Program-made: the position numbers and the translations under genes
Notes under the pieces: generated by a model
Databases searched by the model: none
What the model was told of the DNA's origin: nothing
Seen by the model: the letters and a program-made list of their open reading frames with translations, nothing else
Shown: piece by piece, positions 54,990 through 63,815 of the stretch
How the letters are laid out: every line of letters begins with the position of its first letter
How positions within the stretch are numbered: the stretch's first letter is position 1
NCBI RefSeq assembly: GCF_026191915.1
Contig: NZ_JAIMBY010000014.1
Span: 28,676-92,675, forward strand
Source of the DNA: Acidiphilium sp. PA
GTDB lineage: Bacteria; Pseudomonadota; Alphaproteobacteria; Acetobacterales; Acetobacteraceae
Length of the DNA: 64,000 nucleotides
Reading direction: 5' to 3'

Positions 54990-55577
54990 TCAAGCCCGAT
55001 CCCCCGCCTCGTCGCCCGCCGCTGTTGCAAGCACCGCGCGGGCGGCATCCGGCAGGCGCATCTGGCGCTCCATGGCGCGCCGCTGCAAAAATCGATGCGC
55101 GGCGGGTTCGCTCATATTGTCGCGCCGCATCAGCAGACGCTTGGCCCCCTCGATCAGCCGCCGGTCCGACAATTCCGCCTCCGCCGCGGCAAGCCGCACC
55201 TCCCGGGCGCTGGCATGGCGGTAAAGCGCGATGGCGCTGCGCAAAATGGGCTTAATGTCGGTGATGCTGGCGGCATTGACATGATAGGATACCACGCCGG
55301 CGCCGATCGCCTCCTCCATGAACGCCGGGTCGTCCTCATCGATGAACAGCATCACCGGCATCTGATGCGCGGCAATGCTGCGCAGATGTTCCAGACTGTC
55401 ACGATCCGGCCGCGCCATATCCACGATCACGATATCCGGCCGCTCCACCGCGACGATCGACGCCAGATTCTCCAGCGGCGGCGCGATGCGGATGCGCCCG
55501 GCACCGGCCTGGGCGGCCAGGCGCGCGGCAAGCGTTTCGGCGCGGGCGGGGTCGGTATCGGCGATCAGTATATCCAC
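54990..55577 (-). CDS. nasT: ANTAR-domain response regulator NasT
   Basis: The 195-residue protein has an N-terminal receiver-like domain with D53 (DIVIVDMARPD) and a C-terminal ANTAR RNA-binding domain (about residues 125-190, ELSDRRLIEGAKRLLMRRDN and AHRFLQRRAMERQMRLPDAA). NasT releases a leader hairpin to let RNA polymerase proceed into the nitrate genes. It leads the nasT-nasS pair; three tandem palindromes lie upstream. Confidence 0.9.
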   Translation of the reverse strand: MDILIADTDPARAETLAARLAAQAGAGRIRIAPPLENLASIVAVERPDIVIVDMARPDRDSLEHLRSIAAHQMPVMLFIDEDDPAFMEEAIGAGVVSYHVNAASITDIKPILRSAIALYRHASAREVRLAAAEAELSDRRLIEGAKRLLMRRDNMSEPAAHRFLQRRAMERQMRLPDAARAVLATAAGDEAGDRA

Positions 55578-55619
55578 GTTGCGTCGTCGGGCCCATGCGG
55601 TCGTTCACCCGGTACCGAT

Positions 55620-55672
55620 GCAAGATGGCTGCCATCATAAATGGCCGCCATTGCAAGATGGCTGCCATCATA
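55620..55672. promoter_or_regulatory. Three tandem palindromes upstream of nasT
   Basis: GATGGCTGCCATC (55624-55636), AATGGCCGCCATT (55640-55652) and GATGGCTGCCATC (55657-55669) have centres 16 and 17 bases apart. The outer two sit in a 20-bp perfect direct repeat (55620-55639 and 55653-55672). They lie 43-95 bases upstream of the nasT start and just after the end of the flavoprotein gene. They are candidates for a multi-site operator or for a structured transcript end. Confidence 0.6.
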
Positions 55673-55696
55673 GGACGAGTGCCCTCCTGCCCCCGC

Positions 55697-57067
55697 TCAG
55701 TCGAGAAACAGCTTGCCCGGATTCAGAATGCCGCGCGGGTCGAGCGCCTCTTTGATACCACGCATCATCGCAAGCGCGGTCGCGCCATGCTCGCGCGTCA
55801 TGAATTCGCGCTTGCCGATCCCAACCCCATGCTCGCCGCTCGCAGCCCCGCCCAGATCGAGCGCCTGGCCGACAATTTCACGGTCGAGCGCCCAGGCACG
55901 CGCGGCCCCGTCCGGCGTATCGGGATACAGGATCAGAACATGGAAATTTCCATCGCCGACATGACCGACGATGCACGCCCGCAGGCCGGACGCGGTGACC
56001 GACTCGCGCGCCCGCGCCATCGCCTGCGCCAGGTTGGAAATCGGCACGATCGTATCGGTCGAGAAGGCACCGTGGCCGGGAAAGGCCGCACGCGCCGCCC
56101 AATAGGCATCATGGCGCGCCTGCCACAGCTTGGTGCGCGCTTCGGTTTCGGTGGCGAAGACGAAACCCTGCCCGCCATGGGCTGCGGCGATCGCCTCGGC
56201 CATCGCCGCCTGCTCGGCAACGCCGCGCGCCGTGCCGTGAAACTCGAACAGCAGGGTTGGCTGCGCGATCAGGTCGAGCTTGGAATACGCGATCGAGACG
56301 GCCATCTGATCCGGGTCGGCATATTCGATCCGCGCGACCGGAATGCCCGTCTGCATGATCTCGATCACCGCATCGATCGCGCCACGCTCTGTCGCGAACG
56401 CGCACACGGCGGCGCCGATCGCCTCGGGAATGCCATAGAGCCGCAGCTGGATTTCCGTGATGATGCCAAGCGTGCCCTCTGAGCCGATCAACAGGCGAGT
56501 GAGGTCGTACCCGGTGGCCGATTTGCGCACCCGCCCGCCGGTATCCACAATGGTGCCGTCGGCCAGCACCGCGCGCAGGCCGAGCACGTTGTCACGGATC
56601 GTACCATAGCGCACCGCGTTGGTGCCGGAGGCGCGGGTGGCGCACATGCCGCCGATCGTGCAGTCCGCCCCGGGATCGACCGGAAAAAACAGCCCGTGGT
56701 CGCGCAAATAGGTATTGAGCTGTTTGCGCGTCACCCCGGCTTCGACCCGCCCGTCCAGATCGGCGTCGTTCACCGCCAGAATCCGGTTCATCCGCGTGAG
56801 ATCGAGGCTGATGCCACCTGCGACCGGCGTGACATGCCCTTCGAGCGATGTCCCGGCGCCGAACGGCGTCACCGGCGTGTGGTTGGCATGGCAGAGCGAC
56901 AGAAGTGCTGAAACCTCGGCCGTGGTCTCGGGAAAGATCACAGCATCCGGCAGCATCGTTGCGGCATTGGCCTCGCCATGCGCATGGGTTTCGCGGATCG
57001 CCTGGTTGAGGCTGAGCCGATCGCCGAACAGGGTGCGGGCGGCATCGATGGTTGCTGACGTTTCCAT
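55697..57067 (-). CDS. FAD-binding oxidase, D-lactate dehydrogenase/GlcD type
   Basis: The 456-residue flavoprotein has the PCMH FAD domain (VTPFGAGTSLEGHVTPVAGG, DPGADCTIGGMCATRASGTN, ATGYDLTRLLIGSEGTLGII) and a C-terminal FAD-oxidase domain with HVGDGNFHV and GEHGVGIGKREFM. These match D-lactate dehydrogenase (cytochrome) or glycolate oxidase subunit D. A single-gene setting favours D-lactate or D-2-hydroxyacid oxidation. No GlcE/F partners are nearby. Confidence 0.88.
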   Translation of the reverse strand: METSATIDAARTLFGDRLSLNQAIRETHAHGEANAATMLPDAVIFPETTAEVSALLSLCHANHTPVTPFGAGTSLEGHVTPVAGGISLDLTRMNRILAVNDADLDGRVEAGVTRKQLNTYLRDHGLFFPVDPGADCTIGGMCATRASGTNAVRYGTIRDNVLGLRAVLADGTIVDTGGRVRKSATGYDLTRLLIGSEGTLGIITEIQLRLYGIPEAIGAAVCAFATERGAIDAVIEIMQTGIPVARIEYADPDQMAVSIAYSKLDLIAQPTLLFEFHGTARGVAEQAAMAEAIAAAHGGQGFVFATETEARTKLWQARHDAYWAARAAFPGHGAFSTDTIVPISNLAQAMARARESVTASGLRACIVGHVGDGNFHVLILYPDTPDGAARAWALDREIVGQALDLGGAASGEHGVGIGKREFMTREHGATALAMMRGIKEALDPRGILNPGKLFLD

Positions 57068-57110
57068 CCCGCCAAAGTATCGGGATCGGGCGGATCAGGG
57101 AAGACCGCAA

Positions 57111-57145
57111 AGTTTGTAAAAAAGAGGCAAACGAATTTTATTCAC
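57111..57145. repeat. Degenerate copy of the A/T-rich dispersed repeat
   Basis: Read on the minus strand this is GTGAATAAAATTCGTTTGCC followed by TCTTTTTTACAAACT. It aligns with the reverse of the 23294 copy (GAATAAAAGTTTTTTGG then TTCTTTTTTAC). The palindrome is damaged. It lies between two divergent gene starts. Confidence 0.45.
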
Positions 57146-57225
57146 GAGATTGCGGTAACAGACGATATTTTTTGTGCATCCTAGGTTATTTTGGTCTTGT
57201 ATTGATCAATTTCCGGGATTTCAGC

Positions 57226-58035
57226 ATGGCCCCGACGACCGTGGCCCCATGGCGTCTTCAGCCCGCATCGGGCGAGACGCAGCACGATCTGCAACAGCGG
57301 CGCGACCGCGCTTATTTCGCGTGGCAGCTGGCGGATACTGAGGTGTTCTGGCGCCGTCTCTCCGGTGCCGCGATCGATTTCACCGGCGCCCGCGTACTCG
57401 AACTCGGTTGCGGCCATGGCGCGCTGTCGGTCGATGCGGCCGCCAAAGGCGCGGCGCAGGTGCTCGGCATCGACCTTGACGACCAGCGCATCGCCTTTGC
57501 GCAGACGCACGCGCCGCAGGCCTATCCAAATCTCGCCCAGGTGATGGCATTTCGCTGCGTCGATATCGCGGCGATCGAAGGAGAAGCCGGTTTTGACATC
57601 GTCCTGTGCAAGGATACGTTCGAGCACATTATGGATCTACCAGGGGTCGTGGCGGAAGTGCATCGCCTGCTCCGGCCCGGCGGCCTGTTCGTGATCGGCA
57701 CCAGCCCGCTCTATTACAGTCCCTTCGGCGATCATGGCCGCTATCTCGGGTCCGGGATTCCATGGCTCGGCGCATGGATGCCCGAACCCCTGCTGTTCCG
57801 GCTCGCGAGCGTGAAACAGCGCACCAAAATCGCCAGTGCGGCGGATGTCGGGCTCAATAAAATGACGCCGGCACGCTTCCGTGCCCTGTTCGCCCCGAAC
57901 GCATGGGACGTCCGGATGCTGCGCTACAACGCGGGCGACAAGCGATTGCTGCGCGCATTGAGCGCGCTGCGCCGCCTCCGATCGCTCGAGACGCTCTGCA
58001 CCGTCAGCATCTATACGGTGCTGATGCGGCGCTAG
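57226..58035 (+). CDS. Class I SAM-dependent methyltransferase
   Basis: The 269-residue protein has a Methyltransf_11-type core. Motif I VLELGCGHGALSVDAA starts at residue 57, followed by GIDLDDQRIAFA, a DTFEHIMDLPGVVAEVHRLL post-II segment and LRPGGLFVIGTSPLYYSPFG. The substrate is not evident; similar enzymes modify glycans or small lipids. I chose the ATG at 57226 because upstream in-frame sequence is low-GC and unlike the protein. It lies alone on this strand. Confidence 0.8.
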   Translation: MAPTTVAPWRLQPASGETQHDLQQRRDRAYFAWQLADTEVFWRRLSGAAIDFTGARVLELGCGHGALSVDAAAKGAAQVLGIDLDDQRIAFAQTHAPQAYPNLAQVMAFRCVDIAAIEGEAGFDIVLCKDTFEHIMDLPGVVAEVHRLLRPGGLFVIGTSPLYYSPFGDHGRYLGSGIPWLGAWMPEPLLFRLASVKQRTKIASAADVGLNKMTPARFRALFAPNAWDVRMLRYNAGDKRLLRALSALRRLRSLETLCTVSIYTVLMRR

Positions 58036-58122
58036 AGCGCCATGCGATCAAGCCAGCGCGCCGGCACTCTTGTGCCCGGCCGGCCCCGGTGCCATCGACC
58101 ACATTCCGCCGGCATTGAATGG

Positions 58123-59223
58123 ATGAGCATGACCGAACCGACCCCTGACGAAAAAGCAACGGCGCGCGCCGGCTGCACCCACTTCCTCTGCGCCCGCGCC
58201 CCGATGACCGGCGCCGACTTCATCGCGGCAATGGCCGCCTCGCGGCATATCGGGCTGGGGCTCGATCATTACAGCAACGGCCCCGCGATCGATCTGCTGG
58301 AAACCCGCGTCGCCACATTGCTCGGCAAGGAAGCCGGGCTGTGGTTTCCCAAGGGCATCATCGCCCAGCAGGCCGCCTTGCTGGTTCATGCCGGCCAGCG
58401 CAACCGGCGCGCCGTGGCCCTGCACCCGCAATCGCATCTGGCGATCGACGAGAAGGATGCAATCGCCCGGCTCGCCGGATTGACACCGGTGCGCCTCGGC
58501 AGGACTGAACGGCATTTCACCGTGGCGGATCTGGCCGGCGCGCGCGAAAATCTCGCGGCGGTAACGGTCGAACTACCGCTGCGCCGTCCGGGCTATCAGG
58601 CGCTGGCGTGGAATGATCTGCAGGCGCTCGCAGGCTGGGCACGGCAGGAAGGCGTCCCGCTGCATCTCGATGGCGCGCGGCTCTGGGAGGTGCAGCCCTG
58701 GTACGACCGGCCGCTGGCCGAAATCGCCGCGGTCGCGGACACGGTCTATGTCTCGCTCTACAAGGGGCTGGGCGGTCTCGGCGGCTGCGTGCTCGCGGGC
58801 GACCGCACCACGATCGATGCGGCGAAACCCTGGCGGGTCCGCTACGGCGGCGACCTGCCGGTGGCGTTTCCCATGATCGTGACCGCACTGGATGCGCTGG
58901 ACACGACCCTGCCCCGCATGGCCGATTACTACCGGCGCGCCTGCGCCATTGCGGCGGCGCTGCATGGGGTCGCGGGCATCACCGTCTTCCCCGATCCGCC
59001 GCAATGCAACGCGTTTCAGGTGCATTTCGCGGCATCGGCGGCGCGGATGAACCAGGCGATGCTCACGGTCGCGCGCGAACGCCGGTGCTGGCTGTTCGGC
59101 TGGTTCGAGCAGGGCCTCCTGCCGGACAGCGCGATGGGTGAAATCGTGGTGGGCGATGCCACCATGGCGTGGGAGATCGATGAGATCATCGCCGCCCTGA
59201 TCGCGCTGCGGGACGCGGCGTGA
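58123..59223 (+). CDS. Threonine aldolase/beta-eliminating lyase family PLP enzyme
   Basis: The 366-residue fold-type I PLP enzyme has the internal aldimine lysine K214 in YVSLYKGLGGLGG, the cofactor Asp in LHLDGARLWE (D183) and GLDHYSNGPAIDLLETRVA near residue 46. This resembles low-specificity L-threonine aldolases, which split threonine or allo-threonine to glycine and acetaldehyde. The ATG at 58123 begins the plausible protein (an ATG six bases later is equivalent). It is 88 bases after the methyltransferase gene. Confidence 0.83.
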   Translation: MSMTEPTPDEKATARAGCTHFLCARAPMTGADFIAAMAASRHIGLGLDHYSNGPAIDLLETRVATLLGKEAGLWFPKGIIAQQAALLVHAGQRNRRAVALHPQSHLAIDEKDAIARLAGLTPVRLGRTERHFTVADLAGARENLAAVTVELPLRRPGYQALAWNDLQALAGWARQEGVPLHLDGARLWEVQPWYDRPLAEIAAVADTVYVSLYKGLGGLGGCVLAGDRTTIDAAKPWRVRYGGDLPVAFPMIVTALDALDTTLPRMADYYRRACAIAAALHGVAGITVFPDPPQCNAFQVHFAASAARMNQAMLTVARERRCWLFGWFEQGLLPDSAMGEIVVGDATMAWEIDEIIAALIALRDAA

Positions 59224-59226
59224 CGC

Positions 59227-59764
59227 CCGGCGAGGTGGGTCGTTCTACGCCCGTGGACCGCGGCGGATCGGGCGCCCTGCGTCGCCCTGATGAACGGTCC
59301 AGGTGTCGGTCGATATCTTTCGGCCAAGGATCATGCCAGCCAGTTCGACAGGATCATGGCGAAGGCCCCGGCCGATGGGGCTTGGGCTTTCACGCGATCG
59401 AGCATCGCGCCAGCGGCGCGCTGATCGGCTTGTCCGGTCTGGAAAAAATCACCTTTCCAGGTTTCTTCAGCCCCGCGTGCAGATCGCCCGGCGGATCGGT
59501 GCCTCCTGGCAGGGTCGGAGCCTCGCATACGAAGCGGCCGGCCTCGTGATCGATCGGGGCGTTTCGTCCCCCGGACTGGAGCGGATCGTGGCCTATACCG
59601 TGCCGGCCAACGAGCGGTCATGGCGCCTGATGGAACGGCTCGGCATGCGGCCGATCGGCCGGTTCGAACACCCGAGCCTGCCGTCGGGTCACGAATTGTG
59701 GCCGCATGTCGCCTATGATCGCACCGCTTCGGCACGGCGCGACCGCCCCCGTCCGCCCGAATAA
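59227..59764 (+). pseudogene. Frameshifted GNAT acetyltransferase (RimJ/RimL-like)
   Basis: A GNAT protein is spread over three frames. VLRPWTAADRAPCVALMNGP and RYLSAKDHASQFDRIMA are read from about 59242 to 59375. GFHAIEHRASGALIGLSGLE continues in a second frame to about 59475. Then RVQIARRIGASWQGRSLAYE and TVPANERSWRLMERLGM follow in a third frame to the stop at 59764. At least two frameshifts are therefore needed, and the CoA-binding motif region is altered (RIGASWQGRSLAYEA instead of a clean Q/RxxGxG/A). No good start codon is visible. It is most likely inactive; sequencing error is the alternative. Confidence 0.75.
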
Positions 59765-60019
59765 GCCAGACCCGCCAGATGATCATGATCGCGAGTGCCC
59801 CAGTCGGAGTACCCCGGTCTCGATTGTCCCGGTTGCGATTGCCAACGTCGCGATTGCGGTCGGGAACGCCACCATGGCGCTATCCCCGGCCGCCGCGGCC
59901 CCGGCCGTATCGCCCAGTGCGGCATACCCAGTGCGGCATAATGCCAGCCGCCACCCATGCAGGCCCGGCGCGATAGAGCCGTGATATCGTCCCCCGCCGT
60001 GGTCTTGCCGTCCCCGCCG

Positions 60020-62404
60020 TCAAACCAGCCCCACGCGCCGATGCCGCGCCAATCCCGGTGCGGCGCCATCGCCTTCCGGCACGGGTGAGCCACCGTTTAC
60101 CTCCGGCGACGGGGCCGGCCGGCCAAGCAGGAACCCTTGAACGAGGTCGCACCCGCTGGCGCAAAGTGTTTCGAATTGCAATTCGGTCTCGACGCCTTCG
60201 GCGGTGACCGTCAGCCGCAAACTCGTTCCCATGGCAAGAATCGCATGCACCATGCTCGTGGCATCGTGATCGATACCCAGGCTCTGCACGAAGGAACGAT
60301 CGATCTTCAATTTGTCGAACGGAAACTGCCGGAGCGTGCCAAGCGATGAGTAACCGGTACCGAAATCATCGAGCGCGATTCGAATGCCATGCGCCTTCAA
60401 CTGTTTCAGAATGTCGAGCGCGCGGGACGAATCATCGATCAGCACGCTTTCGGTCACCTCCAGTTCCAGCCGTTCCGCGGGCAAACCAACCCGCTGGATG
60501 ATCGCGATGATGTCATCACCCAAATTCGGATCATGGAATTGGCGCGGCGAGAGATTGACGGCGAGGCTGATGTGCGCCGGCCATCGGCACGCCGCAGCGG
60601 CCGCGTGTTCCAAAACCAGTTTGCCGAGGGCAAGGATCAAACCCGCCTCCTCGGCGATCGGAATGAAATCCACCGGCGAAATCGGCCCGCGTGTCGCATG
60701 GCTCCAGCGTACCAACGCCTCATAGCCGACGATCTCCCGTGTCGCACAGTCGACGACGGGTTGATAATGCACATCCAGCGCATCCGCCTCGATCGCGCTG
60801 CGCAGATCCTGCTCGATGGCCCGGCGCTCGCGAAACCGGATGTCCATGCCGGGCTCGAAAAAGCAGAAACGATCGCGCCCCTCCCGCTTGGCACGACCGA
60901 GCGCGAGATCCGCTGCCTGCATCAATGTCGCCGCATCCCGCGCATTGAGCGGTGCCATCGCAAGTCCCACCGAAGCGCCGATCGTCAGAACCTGACCATC
61001 GACTTCGAAACGTGCCGAAAGCGTCTCGATCACCCGATCCGCAAGCCGGGTTGCCGCCTCGACGCTCGCTTTCGGACACAATATGGCAAATTCGTCGCCG
61101 CCCATGCGCGCCACCAGATCGTCCTCGCGCATCAATCGCCGCAGCCGGGAGGCAACATGCTGCAATAACTGGTCTCCAATCAGGTGGCCGTGCAGATCGT
61201 TCACCGCCTTGAACCGGTCAAGATCGATCAGCAGCAGAGACAGCGGTTGCGCGACGGTGGCGGCCTCGATCATTGCGGCTAGCGCGTCGTCGAACCGCGC
61301 GCGATTGGCCAATCCGGTCAGCGTATCGTGAAAGGCCAGATGTTCGATCCGCGCCGCGCTCCGGCGCCGATCCGTCGTGTCGCGCAGCGCGATCACCCCG
61401 GCCGGCCTGCCCTCGTAGCGGATCCTCCGGCTGGCGATCTCGGCCGACAAGGCACGGCCGTTCGCCCCGACCATCGCGATCTCGTCGAGCGAACCGGAAT
61501 CGGCCAAAACATGGCGCCTGATCATGGGCAGGTCGTGGGGGTGGGCAAGCGTCGCGACGTCCCTGCCGGTCAGCGACGCCAGATCCATATCCAGCATGTC
61601 GCACAGCACACCGTTCGCCCAAAGGATCACGCCCTCCGCATGGATCAGTAAGCCCTCGATCGTGCAATCGGCGAGCTGCCGCAGCCGCGCCGCTTCGAGC
61701 CGCACCTGTCGCCAGCGCTGGTCGAACAGACCAACGATCAACGACAGACCGATCGCGATCGCGGACGCCGCGGCGGATGCGAGCGTGGCATTTCGGCCGA
61801 TCAGGATCGCCCCGCTGGCCGCCATCGGCCCCGGCACATAGCGTGTGCCGGCCATGGCAATGAAATGGATCGCGGCAATCCCGAGCACCAGAAGAAGACC
61901 AGCCTCGCCAACGGCACTCACGGCGGGAAAGTCCGCGAGGCGCCGCCACGCCAGCGCGCTCAAGACCATGCCGAGCCCGACGGCCAGAACCAGATACTCC
62001 GGCCTGTAAGCGAGCGTGCCGGCAAACCGCATGGCCGCCATCCCGGTCAGATGCATCGCAGCCACGCTGACGCCAAGAATAAGGCCCGCACCCATGCGCC
62101 GCAGGCGCGTGGGCGATGGTGTCAACACGAGTACAAACGCCGGGAATGCGCCGAAAATAACGAGCAGAACCGATAATACCGTCGGCCCAAGCGCATAGCC
62201 CATCCGCATCGGCGGCGCCTCGGCGATCATCGCAACGAAGTGCGTCGCCCACACGCCGCTGCCGTAAATGATCGCCGCGAGGCCAAGCCAGAACCAACGG
62301 GACTTGTCTGTGGCATCCCGCGCCCTGATGACAAGAACGACCGACCCGATGCACGAAACGGTGCCAATCGCCACGGCGAGCAAGACCCACGTCAATGAAT
62401 TCAT
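60020..62404 (-). CDS. MHYT-PAS-GGDEF-EAL cyclic-di-GMP signalling protein
   Basis: The 794-residue membrane protein has seven predicted helices forming an MHYT sensor (WATHFVAMIAEAP, AMHLTGMAAMRFAG, AIHFIAMAGTRY), then a PAS domain (about 245-365), a GGDEF cyclase domain with intact MGGDEF and an EAL phosphodiesterase domain with YEALVRWSH, NLSPRQFHD and DDFGTGYSSL. Both catalytic motifs look intact, so it could make or break down c-di-GMP depending on signal. MHYT domains are proposed to bind copper and sense gases such as O2, CO or NO. I chose ATG 62404 over a TTG one codon before it. Confidence 0.9.
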   Translation of the reverse strand: MNSLTWVLLAVAIGTVSCIGSVVLVIRARDATDKSRWFWLGLAAIIYGSGVWATHFVAMIAEAPPMRMGYALGPTVLSVLLVIFGAFPAFVLVLTPSPTRLRRMGAGLILGVSVAAMHLTGMAAMRFAGTLAYRPEYLVLAVGLGMVLSALAWRRLADFPAVSAVGEAGLLLVLGIAAIHFIAMAGTRYVPGPMAASGAILIGRNATLASAAASAIAIGLSLIVGLFDQRWRQVRLEAARLRQLADCTIEGLLIHAEGVILWANGVLCDMLDMDLASLTGRDVATLAHPHDLPMIRRHVLADSGSLDEIAMVGANGRALSAEIASRRIRYEGRPAGVIALRDTTDRRRSAARIEHLAFHDTLTGLANRARFDDALAAMIEAATVAQPLSLLLIDLDRFKAVNDLHGHLIGDQLLQHVASRLRRLMREDDLVARMGGDEFAILCPKASVEAATRLADRVIETLSARFEVDGQVLTIGASVGLAMAPLNARDAATLMQAADLALGRAKREGRDRFCFFEPGMDIRFRERRAIEQDLRSAIEADALDVHYQPVVDCATREIVGYEALVRWSHATRGPISPVDFIPIAEEAGLILALGKLVLEHAAAAACRWPAHISLAVNLSPRQFHDPNLGDDIIAIIQRVGLPAERLELEVTESVLIDDSSRALDILKQLKAHGIRIALDDFGTGYSSLGTLRQFPFDKLKIDRSFVQSLGIDHDATSMVHAILAMGTSLRLTVTAEGVETELQFETLCASGCDLVQGFLLGRPAPSPEVNGGSPVPEGDGAAPGLARHRRVGLV

Positions 62405-62737
62405 CAATCCGGGTCGGCCTCCGTTGTCAATTCGACCATCCGCACCATCCTCTCCCCCTCAATCCCCGGAGATTCGTTCCGGCCCTGGATATACCGCCAA
62501 TGGATTAGCAAACGGTTAAACTTGGCGGCACGTTCAGGCGGCCGCATTATCCGGGTTAGGCAGCCAGACGGAGCAATTCGTCGCCATGACGATCGACCGG
62601 CCCTGGTCGTCGTCGGCCCGCGGTGTCTGAGGCAAAGCAAGGCAAACGCACGCCGAAGTCTTTTATTTTGTGAACAAAAAATGTAACTATTCAGGTGTTT
62701 TGACCGGGATCAGGCCAATTTGAGTTGGACAATTAAA
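62405..62737. other. Intergenic region upstream of the GGDEF/EAL gene
   Basis: No gene is convincing here. It holds the presumed promoter of the leftward GGDEF/EAL gene and a degenerate copy of the dispersed A/T-rich repeat at 62657-62685. It ends at the left end of an IS5-family element. Confidence 0.4.
62657..62685. repeat. Degenerate copy of the A/T-rich dispersed repeat
   Basis: GTCTTTTATTTTGTGAACAA followed by AAAA matches the reverse strand of the 38545 copy (GTCTTCTTTTTTGTGAACAA) with a few changes. The palindrome is imperfect on its right side. Confidence 0.5.
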
Positions 62738-63799
62738 GGAAACTCTGAAAAATCCATTACGATACGTTTTCGGTATGCTTCACGGGGTTTGACAGAGAGG
62801 ATACCCCTGAATGCAGCGGAGTTTTGCTGTGTATGACGGTTTCCGCAAACAGCGGAAGATCACCCGTCGGGGCGTGTTTCTGGCGGAGATGGAGCGTGTT
62901 TTGCCGTGGCGGCGGCTGGAGGCGCTGATCAAGCCGCACTATCCGCTCGCCGGGAGGGGGCGCAAACCCTATCGGTTGAGCACGATGTTGCGGATCCATT
63001 TTTTGCAACATTGGTATGGATATTCAGACCCCGGAATGGAGGAAGCGCTGCACGATATCCCCGCGCTGCGCCGCTTTGCGGGGCTGGACGCGGGCGAGAG
63101 CCGCATGCCCGACGAGACGACGATCCTGAACTTCCGCCATTTGCTGGAGGCGCATCAATTGGCTGAGAGTCTGTTCCAGGAGGTCGTGTCGGTATTGACG
63201 GAGCAAGGCCTGATCCTGCGTGAAAGCACCATCGTGGACGCGACGCTGATTGCCGCCCCGCCCTCGACAAAGAACCAGGCTCGCCAACGCGACCCGGAGA
63301 TGACGTCGAGCAAGAAGGGCAACCAGTGGCATTTTGGCATGAAAGCGCATATCGGCGTCGATACGGCGCACGGTCTGGTGCATACGCTGGAGGTCACGAC
63401 CGGCAAGGTGTCCGACTACAGCATGGCGGAGACATTGCTGCACGGTGACGAGCAGACGGCACACGGTGACCGTGGCTACGCCGACAAAATCCGCGAGCCC
63501 GACCGTGTGCGCGCAGAGAACGAGGCTGGCCCGCGGTGGTTTGTGCCTTTCAAGCGCACGAAAGGCTGCGACACGACGCCTGAGCAGAAGCGGCTGAACC
63601 GGCTGATGGCAGCGCTGCGTTCGGCGGTCGAGCATCCGTTCCGGGTTCTCAAGCGCCAGTTCGGTTATACGAAGGTGCGGTATCGCGGGTTGTTCAAGAA
63701 TGAGCAGCACCTGTTCAGCCAGTTTGCGTTGGTGAACCTCTACATCGCACGGCGGGTGATCACACCGGCGGTTTGAGGTTCAGGGGCGGAGTCTGTCCC
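62738..63799 (+). mobile_element. IS5-family insertion sequence
   Basis: The element carries one intact transposase gene. The left end probably starts at 62738 (GGAAACTCTGAAAAATCC). The right end is unclear: GGCGGAGTCTGTCCC at 63785-63799 pairs only imperfectly with it. No flanking target duplication is evident. An IS21-type end begins 16 bases further on, so the right end may be altered. Confidence 0.65.
62811..63776 (+). CDS. IS5-family transposase (DDE)
   Basis: The 321-residue transposase has an N-terminal DUF772-type domain (FRKQRKITRRGVFLAEMERV, GRGRKPYRLSTMLRIHFLQH, SRMPDETTILNFRHLLE). The DDE core has the first Asp in TIVDATLIAAP, the second in AHGDRGYAD and the Glu in SAVEHPFRVLKRQFGY. 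The full length and intact catalytic residues suggest it may be functional. It starts at the ATG at 62811. Confidence 0.92.
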   Translation: MQRSFAVYDGFRKQRKITRRGVFLAEMERVLPWRRLEALIKPHYPLAGRGRKPYRLSTMLRIHFLQHWYGYSDPGMEEALHDIPALRRFAGLDAGESRMPDETTILNFRHLLEAHQLAESLFQEVVSVLTEQGLILRESTIVDATLIAAPPSTKNQARQRDPEMTSSKKGNQWHFGMKAHIGVDTAHGLVHTLEVTTGKVSDYSMAETLLHGDEQTAHGDRGYADKIREPDRVRAENEAGPRWFVPFKRTKGCDTTPEQKRLNRLMAALRSAVEHPFRVLKRQFGYTKVRYRGLFKNEQHLFSQFALVNLYIARRVITPAV

Positions 63800-63815
63800 G
63801 CATCCCGAAACCAGG

